Assembly: GCA_013289785.1 (NCBI GenBank)
Contig: JABCZE010000004.1
Location: forward strand, 1-19,853
Source: Vulcanimicrobiota bacterium
GTDB taxonomy: Bacteria; Vulcanimicrobiota; Vulcanimicrobiia; Vulcanimicrobiales; Vulcanimicrobiaceae
Length of the DNA: 19,853 nt
Direction of reading: 5' to 3'
Below, piece by piece: positions 1-7,559 of this stretch (position 1 is the stretch's first letter; each line of letters starts with the position of its first letter). The notes below the pieces were generated by a model that saw only the letters and a list, made by a program, of their open reading frames with translations, was not told where the DNA came from and searched no databases. The translations under genes and the position numbers were made by a program.

Positions 1-1983
1 CCGCAAGCGGCGGTGCAAGCAATTGCGATCGAGTCGCGGCTCTCGATCCGCCGCGTTCGGCTGCGCGGCGGCTGGCAGCGGCGCGAGCACGGACCGATGC
101 TCGCCTTCCGCGGCCCGAATAACGAACCGGTGGCATTGCTTCCGCAGCGCGGTGGCCGTCACGCCAGATATGCCCTCGTCGACCCAAACCCGCCGATCGA
201 GCCGGTGCGGGTCGACGATGCCATTGCTGCTCAACTCGATACCCTGGCCTACGTCTTCCTTCGTCCGTTCCCGGAGCGTCCGATCGGCGTTTGGGACTTG
301 CTGCGCTTTGGATTGCGCCATAGCGGCATCGACGCCGGCCAGATCCTCGGGCTTGGGCTGCTCGGCGGCATTCTCGCCGGCATGATTCCGCTGGCGACGG
401 CAATCCTTTACGGCACGATCATCCCGGGGGCAATGCGACCGCAGCTGCTGACGATGGGCCTCGGGTTGCTCGCGATCGCGCTGACCGCTGCGGTGGCCGA
501 AGTCGTGCGCGGCCTAGCGATCGTGCGCCTTCAGGCACAAGTTGGTTCGACGCTGCAATCGGCGGTGATGGAACGGCTACTGGCGCTGCCGGCGTCGTTT
601 TTCCGGCGTTACGAAATCGGGGATCTGGCCAATCGCCTGATGGGCGTCGACGCGATCGAGCAGTACGTCAGCGACATCACGATCTCCGCGGCTCTCAGCG
701 GCGTCTTCTCGCTCGTGAGCTTCGCGCTGCTCTTCATCTACGACGTTGGGCTCGCATGGCTATGCGCCGGCTTGGCGCTGATCGCCATCGCGGTGGCGGT
801 GGTCGAAGCCTTCGTCACGCTTCCGCTGCGGCGGCAGATATTCGACCGTTCCGGCAGCATCGCGGGCTTCGTGCTGCAGGTCTTTAACGGCATCGGAAAA
901 CTGCGGATCGCGCGGGCCGAAACGCGTGCTTTCGTCGGCTGGCTTCACCGTTTCGTTACGATGCGCCGCATCTCGAACCGGGCGAGCACCATCGTCTACC
1001 GATTCGGCATCTTCGACTCGATCTGGCCGGCGGCAACGGGGCTTGCCATCATCGGCTACGTCTTCATCGTCCGCCAAGGCGCGTTTCCGGCGGCCATCTA
1101 TATCGCCGCGAGCGCCGCGTTCGGCCAGTTGCTGGCGGGGTTACTCGGGCTGGGCGATGCCTTCGTCCAGGTGATTCGGATCATTCCGCTGTACGAGCGC
1201 GCCCGGCCGCTGCTGCACGCGATGCCGGAGATTCTGGAAGCGCACGGCGACCCCGGCACGCTGTCCGGCGGGCTCGAGCTACGCAACCTGAGCTTCCGAT
1301 ACGAGAACGCGTCGGCGGCAACGCTCGACCGCCTCGATTTGAAGATCGAACCGGGCTCGTTCGTCGCCCTGGTCGGGCCTTCGGGATCGGGCAAATCCAC
1401 GCTGTTTCGGCTGCTGCTGGGCTTCGAGAAGCCAAGCCACGGCTCGGTGCTGTACGACGGGCACGACCTGGCATCGCTGGATCTCGCCGCGGTCCGCCGG
1501 CAGATTGGCTCGGTGCTTCAGTCGACAGGGGCGCTGCAAGCGTCGATTTTTGAGAACATCGCGGGCGCGCGATTCATCACGCACGACCAGGCGTGGGACG
1601 CCGCGCGGCGCGTCGGCATCGCCGACGACATCGCCAGTTTGCCGATGCAGCTCGAAACGTATTTAGGGTCGGACGGTGGTGGGCTTTCGACCGGGCAGCG
1701 TCAACGCATCGCCATCGCCCGGGCGATCGTTACGTCGCCGCGCATTCTGCTCTTCGACGAAGCGACGAGCGCGCTGGACAACGAAACGCAGGCAATCGTT
1801 ATGAAGACGCTGGAGAAATTGGATGCGACACGCATTGTTATAGCGCATCGACTTTCTACGATCCAGAATGCGGATCGGATTGTGGTGTTGGAGAGGGGCC
1901 GGATCCTGCAGGACGGGAACTATGCCGATCTAATCGCAACGCCCGGCCCCTTCGCTGATCTCGCGCAACGCCAGTCGATATAG
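1..1983 (+). CDS. NHLP-type bacteriocin/peptide export ABC transporter, permease/ATPase subunit (5' partial)
   Basis: Half-size ABC exporter of the NHLP (nitrile-hydratase-leader-peptide) bacteriocin export type, second-subunit class. It would act in the inner membrane and use ATP to export peptides carrying double-glycine leaders. The frame is open to base 1 with no convincing start: the GTG at 13 lacks a ribosome site and family members have a further N-terminal region, so the gene begins outside the window. Numbered from the codon at 13, residues 80-410 form the six-helix permease. The ATPase has Walker A GPSGSGKST (455-463), Q-loop Q503, signature LSTGQ (558-562), Walker B ILLFDE (578-583), D-loop SALD (586-589) and switch H612. 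No C39 peptidase domain is seen, which in this family belongs to the partner subunit. Two double-glycine peptide genes converge on its 3' end 24 bp away and are plausible cargo. The family call is confident; the cargo is inferred. Confidence 0.9.
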   Translation, partial: PQAAVQAIAIESRLSIRRVRLRGGWQRREHGPMLAFRGPNNEPVALLPQRGGRHARYALVDPNPPIEPVRVDDAIAAQLDTLAYVFLRPFPERPIGVWDLLRFGLRHSGIDAGQILGLGLLGGILAGMIPLATAILYGTIIPGAMRPQLLTMGLGLLAIALTAAVAEVVRGLAIVRLQAQVGSTLQSAVMERLLALPASFFRRYEIGDLANRLMGVDAIEQYVSDITISAALSGVFSLVSFALLFIYDVGLAWLCAGLALIAIAVAVVEAFVTLPLRRQIFDRSGSIAGFVLQVFNGIGKLRIARAETRAFVGWLHRFVTMRRISNRASTIVYRFGIFDSIWPAATGLAIIGYVFIVRQGAFPAAIYIAASAAFGQLLAGLLGLGDAFVQVIRIIPLYERARPLLHAMPEILEAHGDPGTLSGGLELRNLSFRYENASAATLDRLDLKIEPGSFVALVGPSGSGKSTLFRLLLGFEKPSHGSVLYDGHDLASLDLAAVRRQIGSVLQSTGALQASIFENIAGARFITHDQAWDAARRVGIADDIASLPMQLETYLGSDGGGLSTGQRQRIAIARAIVTSPRILLFDEATSALDNETQAIVMKTLEKLDATRIVIAHRLSTIQNADRIVVLERGRILQDGNYADLIATPGPFADLAQRQSI

Positions 1984-2007
1984 ACTGAGCGCTGCTTCGA
2001 TTCGGCT

Positions 2008-2172
2008 CTAGCCGACCGGGTTGGTCTTGCCCTTGATCGGGGCGCCTGGGATGATCGGATGGGTCGGGGGGCCGCCTGGCCGAATCGGGTCGATCGGAAC
2101 CGGATGGGTGCCGATGCCGCCGCTTACCTTATCAAGTTCTTCGTCCTGGATCGGTTTGTTTTGGTCGCTCAT
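2008..2172 (-). CDS. Proline-rich double-glycine-leader peptide A (54 aa), putative exported peptide
   Basis: Short gene read directly from the minus strand: ATG at 2172, TAG at 2008-2010, ribosome site AAAGGG five bases upstream. The first 19 residues, MSDQNKPIQDEELDKVSGG, are a typical double-glycine leader: acidic, with E-L-D-x-V-S-G-G just before the expected C39-peptidase cut. The 35-residue core starts IGTHPVPIDPIRPGGPPTHP and ends TNPVG. It has ten prolines, two histidines and no cysteine, which excludes lanthionine or disulfide bridges. A paralogue lies 203 bp upstream at 2376-2543 with the same leader and core pattern, and an NHLP-type exporter gene ends 24 bp away. I infer secretion with leader removal. 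Whether it is a bacteriocin, signal or modified peptide cannot be told, and no modifying enzyme is in view. The conservation between the two copies argues strongly that both are real genes. Confidence 0.85.
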   Translation of the reverse strand: MSDQNKPIQDEELDKVSGGIGTHPVPIDPIRPGGPPTHPIIPGAPIKGKTNPVG

Positions 2173-2177
2173 AGTTT

Positions 2178-2206
2178 CCCTTTCTTTTACGCGGCAAAAG
2201 AACCGC
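2178..2206 (-). promoter_or_regulatory. Conserved 5' leader hairpin and ribosome site of peptide A
   Basis: Read on the minus strand, GCGG and CCGC (2206-2203 and 2194-2191) can pair around a T-rich loop, followed by a purine-rich stretch and the AAAGGG ribosome site (2183-2178). Nearly the same block precedes peptide B at 2552-2579, although the more distal upstream DNA differs. Conservation outside the coding region suggests an RNA element or binding site controlling both genes; the mechanism is unknown. Confidence 0.55.
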
Positions 2207-2246
2207 GCATATGAAAGTATTTCTCGGCAGTTCGAGCGACTCCTAG

Positions 2247-2256
2247 GGGTTAACCC
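2247..2256. promoter_or_regulatory. Palindrome GGGTTAACCC upstream of peptide A, possible operator
   Basis: A perfect 10-bp palindrome lies about 75 bp upstream of the peptide A start codon. A related string, CCTAAGGGGTTAAC, occurs in the divergent intergenic region near 9768-9781. Placement between the upstream terminator and the coding start would suit a regulator site, but with two occurrences this is only suggestive. Confidence 0.25.
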
Positions 2257-2303
2257 TGGTTATTTGTCCGAATTTCTTTCGGTTTGGAGAAGGATGGGCC
2301 TGC

Positions 2304-2333
2304 AAAAGGGGTCGGAGCACCGCCCGGCCCCTT
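2304..2333 (-). terminator. Rho-independent terminator after peptide B
   Basis: On the minus strand a 10-bp stem (arms AAGGGGCCGG and CCGACCCCTT, one G-T wobble) encloses an 8-base loop and runs into a four-T tract. It starts 43 bp after the peptide B stop codon and before peptide A. The two peptide genes are therefore probably separate transcription units, each with its own promoter. Confidence 0.7.
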
Positions 2334-2375
2334 GCAGAACTTCGCCGCGCCATGTAAAAGGCGCCGCAGGATGAC

Positions 2376-2543
2376 CTAATTCCCGACGGGATTGCTGGGA
2401 ATGCGAATCGGGTTTTGCGCTCCACCGCCCGGATGGGTCGGAGGCGTGCCCGGACGAATCGGGTCGAATGGCATCGGATGCGTGCCGACGCCGCCGCTGA
2501 TTTGGTCCAGCTCGTCGTCCTGCATTTGCTTGTCGTCGCTCAT
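2376..2543 (-). CDS. Proline-rich double-glycine-leader peptide B (55 aa), putative exported peptide
   Basis: Paralogue of the peptide at 2008-2172. ATG at 2543, TAG at 2376-2378, ribosome site AAAGGG eight bases upstream. The leader MSDDKQMQDDELDQISGG (18 residues) ends in the double glycine expected for C39-type processing. The 37-residue core begins VGTHPMPFDPIRPGTPPTHP and ends SNPVGN, with ten prolines and no cysteine. Identities to peptide A are concentrated in GTHP, DPIRPG, PPTHP and NPVG, while the stretch between the second THP and NPVG differs. Such conserved and variable segments are the pattern expected of selected peptides. The gene lies 86 bp downstream of typA on the same strand and is followed by its own terminator. 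I know no named family matching this core; export by the neighbouring NHLP-type ABC transporter is an inference. Confidence 0.85.
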   Translation of the reverse strand: MSDDKQMQDDELDQISGGVGTHPMPFDPIRPGTPPTHPGGGAQNPIRIPSNPVGN

Positions 2544-2551
2544 GGTGGTTG

Positions 2552-2579
2552 CCCTTTCTCGCGCGGCAAAAAGAACCGC
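2552..2579 (-). promoter_or_regulatory. Conserved 5' leader hairpin and ribosome site of peptide B
   Basis: Second copy of the block at 2178-2206. GCGG (2579-2576) and CCGC (2566-2563) flank a T-rich loop, followed by GAGAAAGGG. It differs from the peptide A copy by one T in the loop and a few bases before AGAAAGGG. Confidence 0.55.
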
Positions 2580-2629
2580 AGCTATCTTCCTGTTCGGATT
2601 CGGGCGGACGCTTCCTGGGGGCTGATTGA

Positions 2630-4453
2630 CTAGGGAACCGTCTCCCGCTTCCGCAGGCGCAAGCGAGCGGTTTCATTGAGGAGGCGTTTCCGCAACCGAA
2701 TGGATTCCGGCGTGACCTCGACCAGCTCGTCGTCCTCGATGAACTCGATCGCCCGCTCCAATGAGAGCGTTTCGGGCGGAGCCAGTTTAACGTTATCGTC
2801 CGAACCCGCCGCGCGCATGTTGGTCATCTTCTTTTCGCGGGCGACGTTGAGCGCGATGTCCTTGTCGTCGTTGGCGCGGCCGACGATCATCCCCTCATAC
2901 ACGTCGACGCCGGGTCCGACGAAGAAGCGGCCCCGCTGGTCGACCCCGGCCAGCGCGTAGCCCGTCGTTCGTCCCGTTTCGCTGGCAACCAAGGCGCCGA
3001 CGTTCCGCTCGGGAAGCTCACCCTGCCACGGCTGATGGTCGTAATAGGTATGCGAAAGCACCGCGGTGCCACGCGTTAGCGTGAGCAGTTCGCCGCGCAG
3101 CCCGAAGATGGCGCGAGTCGGCATCGTGTACTCCAACCGTTGGCCGTCCCCGACCGGCAGCATGTTCGACATCATCGCTTTGCGGCGCCCGAGCGCTTCG
3201 ATCACCGCGCCGGCATAGATTTCAGGGACGTCGACGACGACGTACTCGACCGGTTCCCAGCGCTCGCCGTCGCGCTCCGTTACGATGACTTGCGGCTTTG
3301 AAACCGCTAGTTCGTAGCCTTCGCGCCGCATCGTTTCGATGAGGATCGCCAAGTGCAGCTCGCCGCGGCCGCGGACCTCGAACGTGTCGGCGGAACCAGT
3401 TTCGGTAACCCGCAGCGCCACGTTCGATTCGAGTTCGCGCATCAGCCGGTCGCGTATCTGGCGCGACGTCAAATACCGTCCCTCTCGGCCGGCGAACGGC
3501 GAGTTGTTGACGCTAAAAAACATCGAGACCGTCGGCTCGTCAACGGCGACGGCGTGAATGCTCTCGGGCATGGCGGCGTCGGCGAGCGTGTCGCCGATGT
3601 TCAAGTCGTCGATCCCGGAGATGCAGACGATGTCGCCCGCGCTGGCCTGCTCGACGTCGATACGTTCGAGGCCGGCAAACGTCAGTAGGGTCGTAAGCCG
3701 CAGGCCGCCGGTCACGACGCCGTCGCGCGCGATCTTCACGATCGGGTCGTTTCGCCGGGAGGTCCCGCGGAAGATACGTCCGATTCCGACGCGCCCGACG
3801 TAGGGGTTGTGATCGATCGCCGAGATCAGCAGTTGAAACGGACCTTCTTCCGAAGGCGCTTCGGGAACTTTCGCGACGATCGTTTCGAAGAGCGGCTCGA
3901 GGTTCTCGCTTTGGTCCTCCAACGATCGCTTCGCGATTCCAGCTTTTGCGTTGGTGAACAGAACCGGAAAATCGGCTTGTTTGTCGTTGGCGCCGAGGTC
4001 GACGAAGAGGTCGAAGGTTTGATTGACGACTTCTTGCGCGCGGGCATCTCTGCGGTCGATCTTGTTCACCACGACGATCGCGCGTAGGTCGAGCTCGAGC
4101 GCTTTGCGCAGAACGAAGCGGGTTTGGGGCATGACGCCTTCGGCGGCGTCGACGAGCAGCAACACGCCTTGAACCATTTGCAACACACGCTCGACCTCGC
4201 CACCGAAATCGGAATGGCCGGGAGTGTCGACGATGTTGAATTTAACGTCGCCGTGGCGGACGGCGGTATTCTTTGCCAGAATCGTGATGCCGCGTTCCCG
4301 TTCTAAGGGATTGGAATCGAGCACTCGCGTCGCGACGTGCTGGCCCTCTCGAAAGACCCCGCTCTGCTTGAGCATAGCGTCGACCAACGTCGTTTTGCCA
4401 TGGTCGACGTGTGCGATGATCGCGACGTTGCGGATGTCCGAGCGAGTCTTCAT
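2630..4453 (-). CDS. typA: Translational GTPase TypA/BipA
   Basis: Ribosome-associated GTPase of the EF-G/LepA superfamily, involved in 50S subunit maturation and stress or cold adaptation. The 607 aa length is normal for the family. The G-domain has G1 AHVDHGKTT (14-22), switch I ERERGIT (51-57), G3 DTPGH (76-80) and G4 NKID (120-123). Domains II, III and V and the TypA-specific C-terminal domain follow, rich in conserved Arg and Lys and ending in a basic tail. The ATG at 4453 places the G1 motif at the usual distance from the N-terminus, so it is the likely start although its ribosome site is weak. It is divergent from the 97 aa gene at 4592. The two peptide genes lie immediately downstream on the same strand, with no clear terminator after typA, so some read-through into peptide B is possible. 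Confidence 0.97.
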   Translation of the reverse strand: MKTRSDIRNVAIIAHVDHGKTTLVDAMLKQSGVFREGQHVATRVLDSNPLERERGITILAKNTAVRHGDVKFNIVDTPGHSDFGGEVERVLQMVQGVLLLVDAAEGVMPQTRFVLRKALELDLRAIVVVNKIDRRDARAQEVVNQTFDLFVDLGANDKQADFPVLFTNAKAGIAKRSLEDQSENLEPLFETIVAKVPEAPSEEGPFQLLISAIDHNPYVGRVGIGRIFRGTSRRNDPIVKIARDGVVTGGLRLTTLLTFAGLERIDVEQASAGDIVCISGIDDLNIGDTLADAAMPESIHAVAVDEPTVSMFFSVNNSPFAGREGRYLTSRQIRDRLMRELESNVALRVTETGSADTFEVRGRGELHLAILIETMRREGYELAVSKPQVIVTERDGERWEPVEYVVVDVPEIYAGAVIEALGRRKAMMSNMLPVGDGQRLEYTMPTRAIFGLRGELLTLTRGTAVLSHTYYDHQPWQGELPERNVGALVASETGRTTGYALAGVDQRGRFFVGPGVDVYEGMIVGRANDDKDIALNVAREKKMTNMRAAGSDDNVKLAPPETLSLERAIEFIEDDELVEVTPESIRLRKRLLNETARLRLRKRETVP

Positions 4454-4591
4454 AGGCGGTCAGGGCCAAGCGTAGCGCGAACCGGTGGTACCTGGCAACC
4501 ATAGATACGGCACCCGCAACCGCGCCGGCGCGCCGGGAGAGGCGAGCGGAAGCTCGAAGTCCGAGGCCAACCACTGAAATAGGAGGTCGAG

Positions 4592-4885
4592 GTGAACGCA
4601 GACAAGGCGGCACGGATCGCGGAGCTACTACATCAAGTTGGCGAAATTCACCACATGGTTTTCTCCGACACCGACGGCAACGACGACGACTGGGCGACCT
4701 TTTACTCCGACTGGCTTCTCGCTCACTCCGATTTTCCGCGGCTGCTCGCGCGGCGCCCAGTCCGCAGCCACCTGACGCGCGACTTGGTCGAGCTCGACGA
4801 ACAATACACCAGCGCGTCCCCGTCGCAACCCTGGCCGGCCTGGTACGCCGACCGTCTCATAACGAAGTACGGTTTCGCGAGCTAA
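4592..4885 (+). CDS. Small conserved hypothetical protein (97 aa)
   Basis: Starts with GTG preceded by a perfect AGGAGG (4581-4586) five bases away, which supports both the gene and the start. The protein is soluble, acidic and rich in aromatics, with the segment DGNDDDWATFYSDWLLAHSD near residues 28-47 and PWPAWYADRLITKYGF at the C-terminus. It resembles short uncharacterised proteins in several environmental phyla that share the DDDW...YxDWL and PWPxxYAxRL patterns. I recall no function for them. There is no signal peptide and no membrane segment. It is divergent from typA across 138 bp, and its stop codon overlaps the stop of the convergent GloVer gene by a few bases. Confidence 0.8.
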   Translation: MNADKAARIAELLHQVGEIHHMVFSDTDGNDDDWATFYSDWLLAHSDFPRLLARRPVRSHLTRDLVELDEQYTSASPSQPWPAWYADRLITKYGFAS

Positions 4886-6156
4886 CGCGTGACCTCGAAG
4901 ACGACGCCGTAACCGTTCTTTCCACCGTCGCTCGTCGCTCCATAGAGTTTTCCCGACGCGTCTAGGGTGAGCGAGCCGGTGGGGTATTGGCCATCGGTGC
5001 CGCCGGTGAACGAGTATAAGATTCGTTCCTTCCACTGTCCGCCGTGGGTTGGGCTGAGCTCGTAGACGATTCCGGCGTTGTTTGCCCCGCCGAAGACGGT
5101 GGTTCCAAACAAGTTGCCGGACTTATCGGCAATGAGTCCTCCGTACGGCGCGTTACCGTCGCCGGTCGCGCCAAATGCGTGCAGCACGGTTTCCTTCCAC
5201 GCGTGCGCCTTGCCGCGAACGAGCTCGTAGGCCACGCCTCCGTCGTCCGGCCCGCTCTCGATCGCCGTTCCGTAGAACGTGCCCTTCGCCGTCATGACGA
5301 GGCCCGCATACGGATTCTCGCCGCCGCCGTTATTGGTGAAGGTATAAAGGACGCGATCTTTCCACGCCGGCTTCTTTTGCAGCTCGTAGGCGACGCCGTC
5401 GTTGTCCCCGTCGTATTTATAGGTAGTGCCGTAGAGGTTGCCGGCACGGTCGGCGATCACGCCGGCGGCCGGCGCGCTGCCGTCGGTCGTTCCTGCGAAG
5501 CTGTACAACACGTGTTCCGTCCAGCCGCTACTGCCCGGCGTGAGCGAGAAAACGGTGCCGTTGCCGCTGCTTCCACCGTACCACGTCGTGCTATAGAGCG
5601 TGCCGCTCTTGCTGCGCAGCAACACCGCGTTGGGAAACTCTCCGTCGCTTTGGATGAAGCTATGCAGGACGCTCTCGGTCCAGCCGCTGCTCTTGCTCAA
5701 CTCGTACACTAGGCCGCAGCCGATCGAACATTGCGTGCTGCCGCCGGTGCTCGCCGTGCCGAAGGCGTTCCCATTCTTGTCGAGGATCACGCCGGCATTG
5801 GGAAAACCGCCGTCGCTACCGTCGTCAAATGTGTAGAGCGGTGTCTCGCTCCAGCCGCCGCTCTTGTTCGGCGACAGCTCGAACACCACGCCGCAACCGC
5901 CGCCGACGCTGCCGCCGCATGAATCGTTTCCGCCAAAGTGCGTCGTTCCGAACGCATTGCCCGACGAATCAAAAACGAGGCCACCGTTCGGTCCCCCGCC
6001 GTCGGTTCCGTCGGTAAACGAGTAGAGCACGGTTTCGGTGGCGCGAGCGCCTGCCGCGTTTTCCGCCGCGCGCGGAGGTGATGGGGACGTGCCGTTCCCG
6101 GCGCAGCCGGCGATTAGCGCGGCGACGACACCGGCGAGCGCGATGCGTTGAACCAT
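4882..6156 (-). CDS. GloVer tandem-repeat lipoprotein, seven repeats
   Basis: Surface or periplasmic lipoprotein built of the tandem repeat known as GloVer, whose units have the form VLYSF..G.DG..P..G...D..GN.YGTT..GG...G.VYEL. Seven units of about 50-60 residues fill residues 35-424, consistent with a seven-bladed propeller. I chose the ATG at 6156 because it gives a compact lipoprotein signal, MVQRIALAGVVAALIAGC, with the lipidated cysteine at 18; the longer frame to 6216 would overlap the previous gene and bury the signal. It starts 17 bases after the stop of the upstream propeller gene, so the two are probably cotranscribed. No catalytic motif is visible; a scaffold, adhesion or sugar-binding role would be a guess. 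The paralogue at 15565-16908 has the same seven-unit plan. Confidence 0.9.
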   Translation of the reverse strand: MVQRIALAGVVAALIAGCAGNGTSPSPPRAAENAAGARATETVLYSFTDGTDGGGPNGGLVFDSSGNAFGTTHFGGNDSCGGSVGGGCGVVFELSPNKSGGWSETPLYTFDDGSDGGFPNAGVILDKNGNAFGTASTGGSTQCSIGCGLVYELSKSSGWTESVLHSFIQSDGEFPNAVLLRSKSGTLYSTTWYGGSSGNGTVFSLTPGSSGWTEHVLYSFAGTTDGSAPAAGVIADRAGNLYGTTYKYDGDNDGVAYELQKKPAWKDRVLYTFTNNGGGENPYAGLVMTAKGTFYGTAIESGPDDGGVAYELVRGKAHAWKETVLHAFGATGDGNAPYGGLIADKSGNLFGTTVFGGANNAGIVYELSPTHGGQWKERILYSFTGGTDGQYPTGSLTLDASGKLYGATSDGGKNGYGVVFEVTR

Positions 6157-6173
6157 CGAAACCGTATGCTTAA

Positions 6174-7331
6174 CTACAACGATGGCGGCACGCATCTGGT
6201 CCCAACGGTTTGACACGTAGCTGCCCCGACGGGTTTGGTGCCGGCCGCAAACGGTGACCCGGAAACCGTCGTGAGCGCGCCGTTGCTTCCGATGCTAAAG
6301 GCGGAAACATTGTTCGTGCCGACGTTGGCCACGTAGGCAAACTTGCCCTCGGAATCGATTCCCACGGGGCCTTGCGGCTTGGTACCCGTTCCGAATGGCG
6401 AGCCCGTCACCGGCGTCAGCCCGCCGGTGCTCCCACTGAGCGAATAGACGGAAACGTCGTGCGAGCCAATGTTGGGGACGAAGACGAAACGGTCATTGGG
6501 ATCGACTGCCGCGCCGGTGGGGTTAGTGCCTGCTCCAAACGGCGAACCCGCGACCGGTGTCAGCTTGCCGCTGACTGCGTTGATCTTATAGGCGGAGACT
6601 TCGGCGGAGCCGTCGTCAGCGACATAAGCGAACGAACCCGAAGGATCGACAACGGCCAGGACCGGATCGGTTCCCGCGGCAAACGGCGATCCGGTAATCA
6701 AAGACAGCGCGCCGGTGCTCTTGATTTTATACGCATACACGCCACCGCCGCTTCGGCAGGCCACGTAGGCAAACGTTGCCCTCGGGTCGATCCCTACCCC
6801 GACGGGGTCACTGCCGGTCTTAAATGGTGACGACGCCAACTCCGTCAGCTTGCCGGTGGATGGGTTGATCGCAAAGCCGGTTAGTATAGAGGAATCATAG
6901 TTCGACACGTACGCGAACTTGCCGCTGGCGGTGATTCCCATGCCGTTGGGATCCTGGCCCGCCGAAAACGGCGACCCCGCTACCGCGGTCAGCGCGCCGG
7001 TACTCGCGTCAATGGAGTAGCCGGAGACGTTACCGGAGCCAAAGTTAGTCACGTAAAGAAACTTGCCACTCGGAGCGATGACGGGGCGAGCCGGCTCCGT
7101 ACCGGCTGCAAACGGGGATCCAACCACGGCCGCGAGCGCGCCGTCGCTCTGGATTTGAAACGCGGAAATATCGCCGGAACCAGAGTTCGCCACATAGACG
7201 TACTCGACGGGGCTAGTTAACCGGCTTTGCGGCTGTAGCGGCTGCGAGCCGGGAGCTTCGCTCGAGCACGCCGCAAAAACAGCAATCCCCAGCGCCGACA
7301 ATGTGTGGGTAACGAAATGTTTCTGCTGCAT
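6174..7331 (-). CDS. Seven-bladed beta-propeller lipoprotein, YncE/lactonase-like
   Basis: Secreted propeller of the lactonase/YncE superfamily. Seven units of about 50 residues have the consensus FAYVxNxGSxxVSAYxI...TGxLTxVxGSPFxAGTxPxGxxxDPxGK. I chose the ATG at 7331 (385 aa) because the longer frame to 7520 only adds an implausible leader, while this start gives MQQKHFVTHTLSALGIAVFAAC with lipidated Cys22 and an AGG a few bases upstream. The C-terminus after the last blade contains two cysteines (TCQTVGTRC) that could close a disulfide. The family includes 6-phosphogluconolactonase and non-enzymatic surface propellers. The highly regular repeats and lipoprotein signal favour the non-enzymatic kind. 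It is followed 17 bp later by the GloVer gene and lies 228 bp downstream of the amine oxidase. Confidence 0.88.
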   Translation of the reverse strand: MQQKHFVTHTLSALGIAVFAACSSEAPGSQPLQPQSRLTSPVEYVYVANSGSGDISAFQIQSDGALAAVVGSPFAAGTEPARPVIAPSGKFLYVTNFGSGNVSGYSIDASTGALTAVAGSPFSAGQDPNGMGITASGKFAYVSNYDSSILTGFAINPSTGKLTELASSPFKTGSDPVGVGIDPRATFAYVACRSGGGVYAYKIKSTGALSLITGSPFAAGTDPVLAVVDPSGSFAYVADDGSAEVSAYKINAVSGKLTPVAGSPFGAGTNPTGAAVDPNDRFVFVPNIGSHDVSVYSLSGSTGGLTPVTGSPFGTGTKPQGPVGIDSEGKFAYVANVGTNNVSAFSIGSNGALTTVSGSPFAAGTKPVGAATCQTVGTRCVPPSL

Positions 7332-7559
7332 GAGAAACCTGTCGCATTTGAGTCCGCGAAGATTTCGATAAAGCGAGCCTAACAATCTCGTATCGAGCAT
7401 GCCGCGGACCCAGAAACGTGCTCGATTCCGAGCGATCGGGATCTGTGCAATTGGCGATGAATCGGAGCCCCCCTTCAATGTGCGCCGGCAGTTCACTATG
7501 CTTCTTTGTACTGCAGCCAAGAGAGCGAAACGGGCGCGAACGATCGGCTAACTCATCGC

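Noticed and set aside
2002..2015. Small inverted repeat TCGGC-TCTA-GCCGA between the convergent exporter and peptide A genes
   Set aside because: Only five pairs and no T tract on either strand, so not supported as a terminator.
2021..2374. Plus-strand frame of 117 codons across the peptide region
   Set aside because: It is the antisense of peptide A: the minus strand has a ribosome site, a double-glycine leader and a paralogue, while this frame has none of these.
2392..2625. Plus-strand frame of 77 codons similar to the frame at 2021
   Set aside because: Its resemblance to the other frame comes only from the paralogous minus-strand peptide genes.
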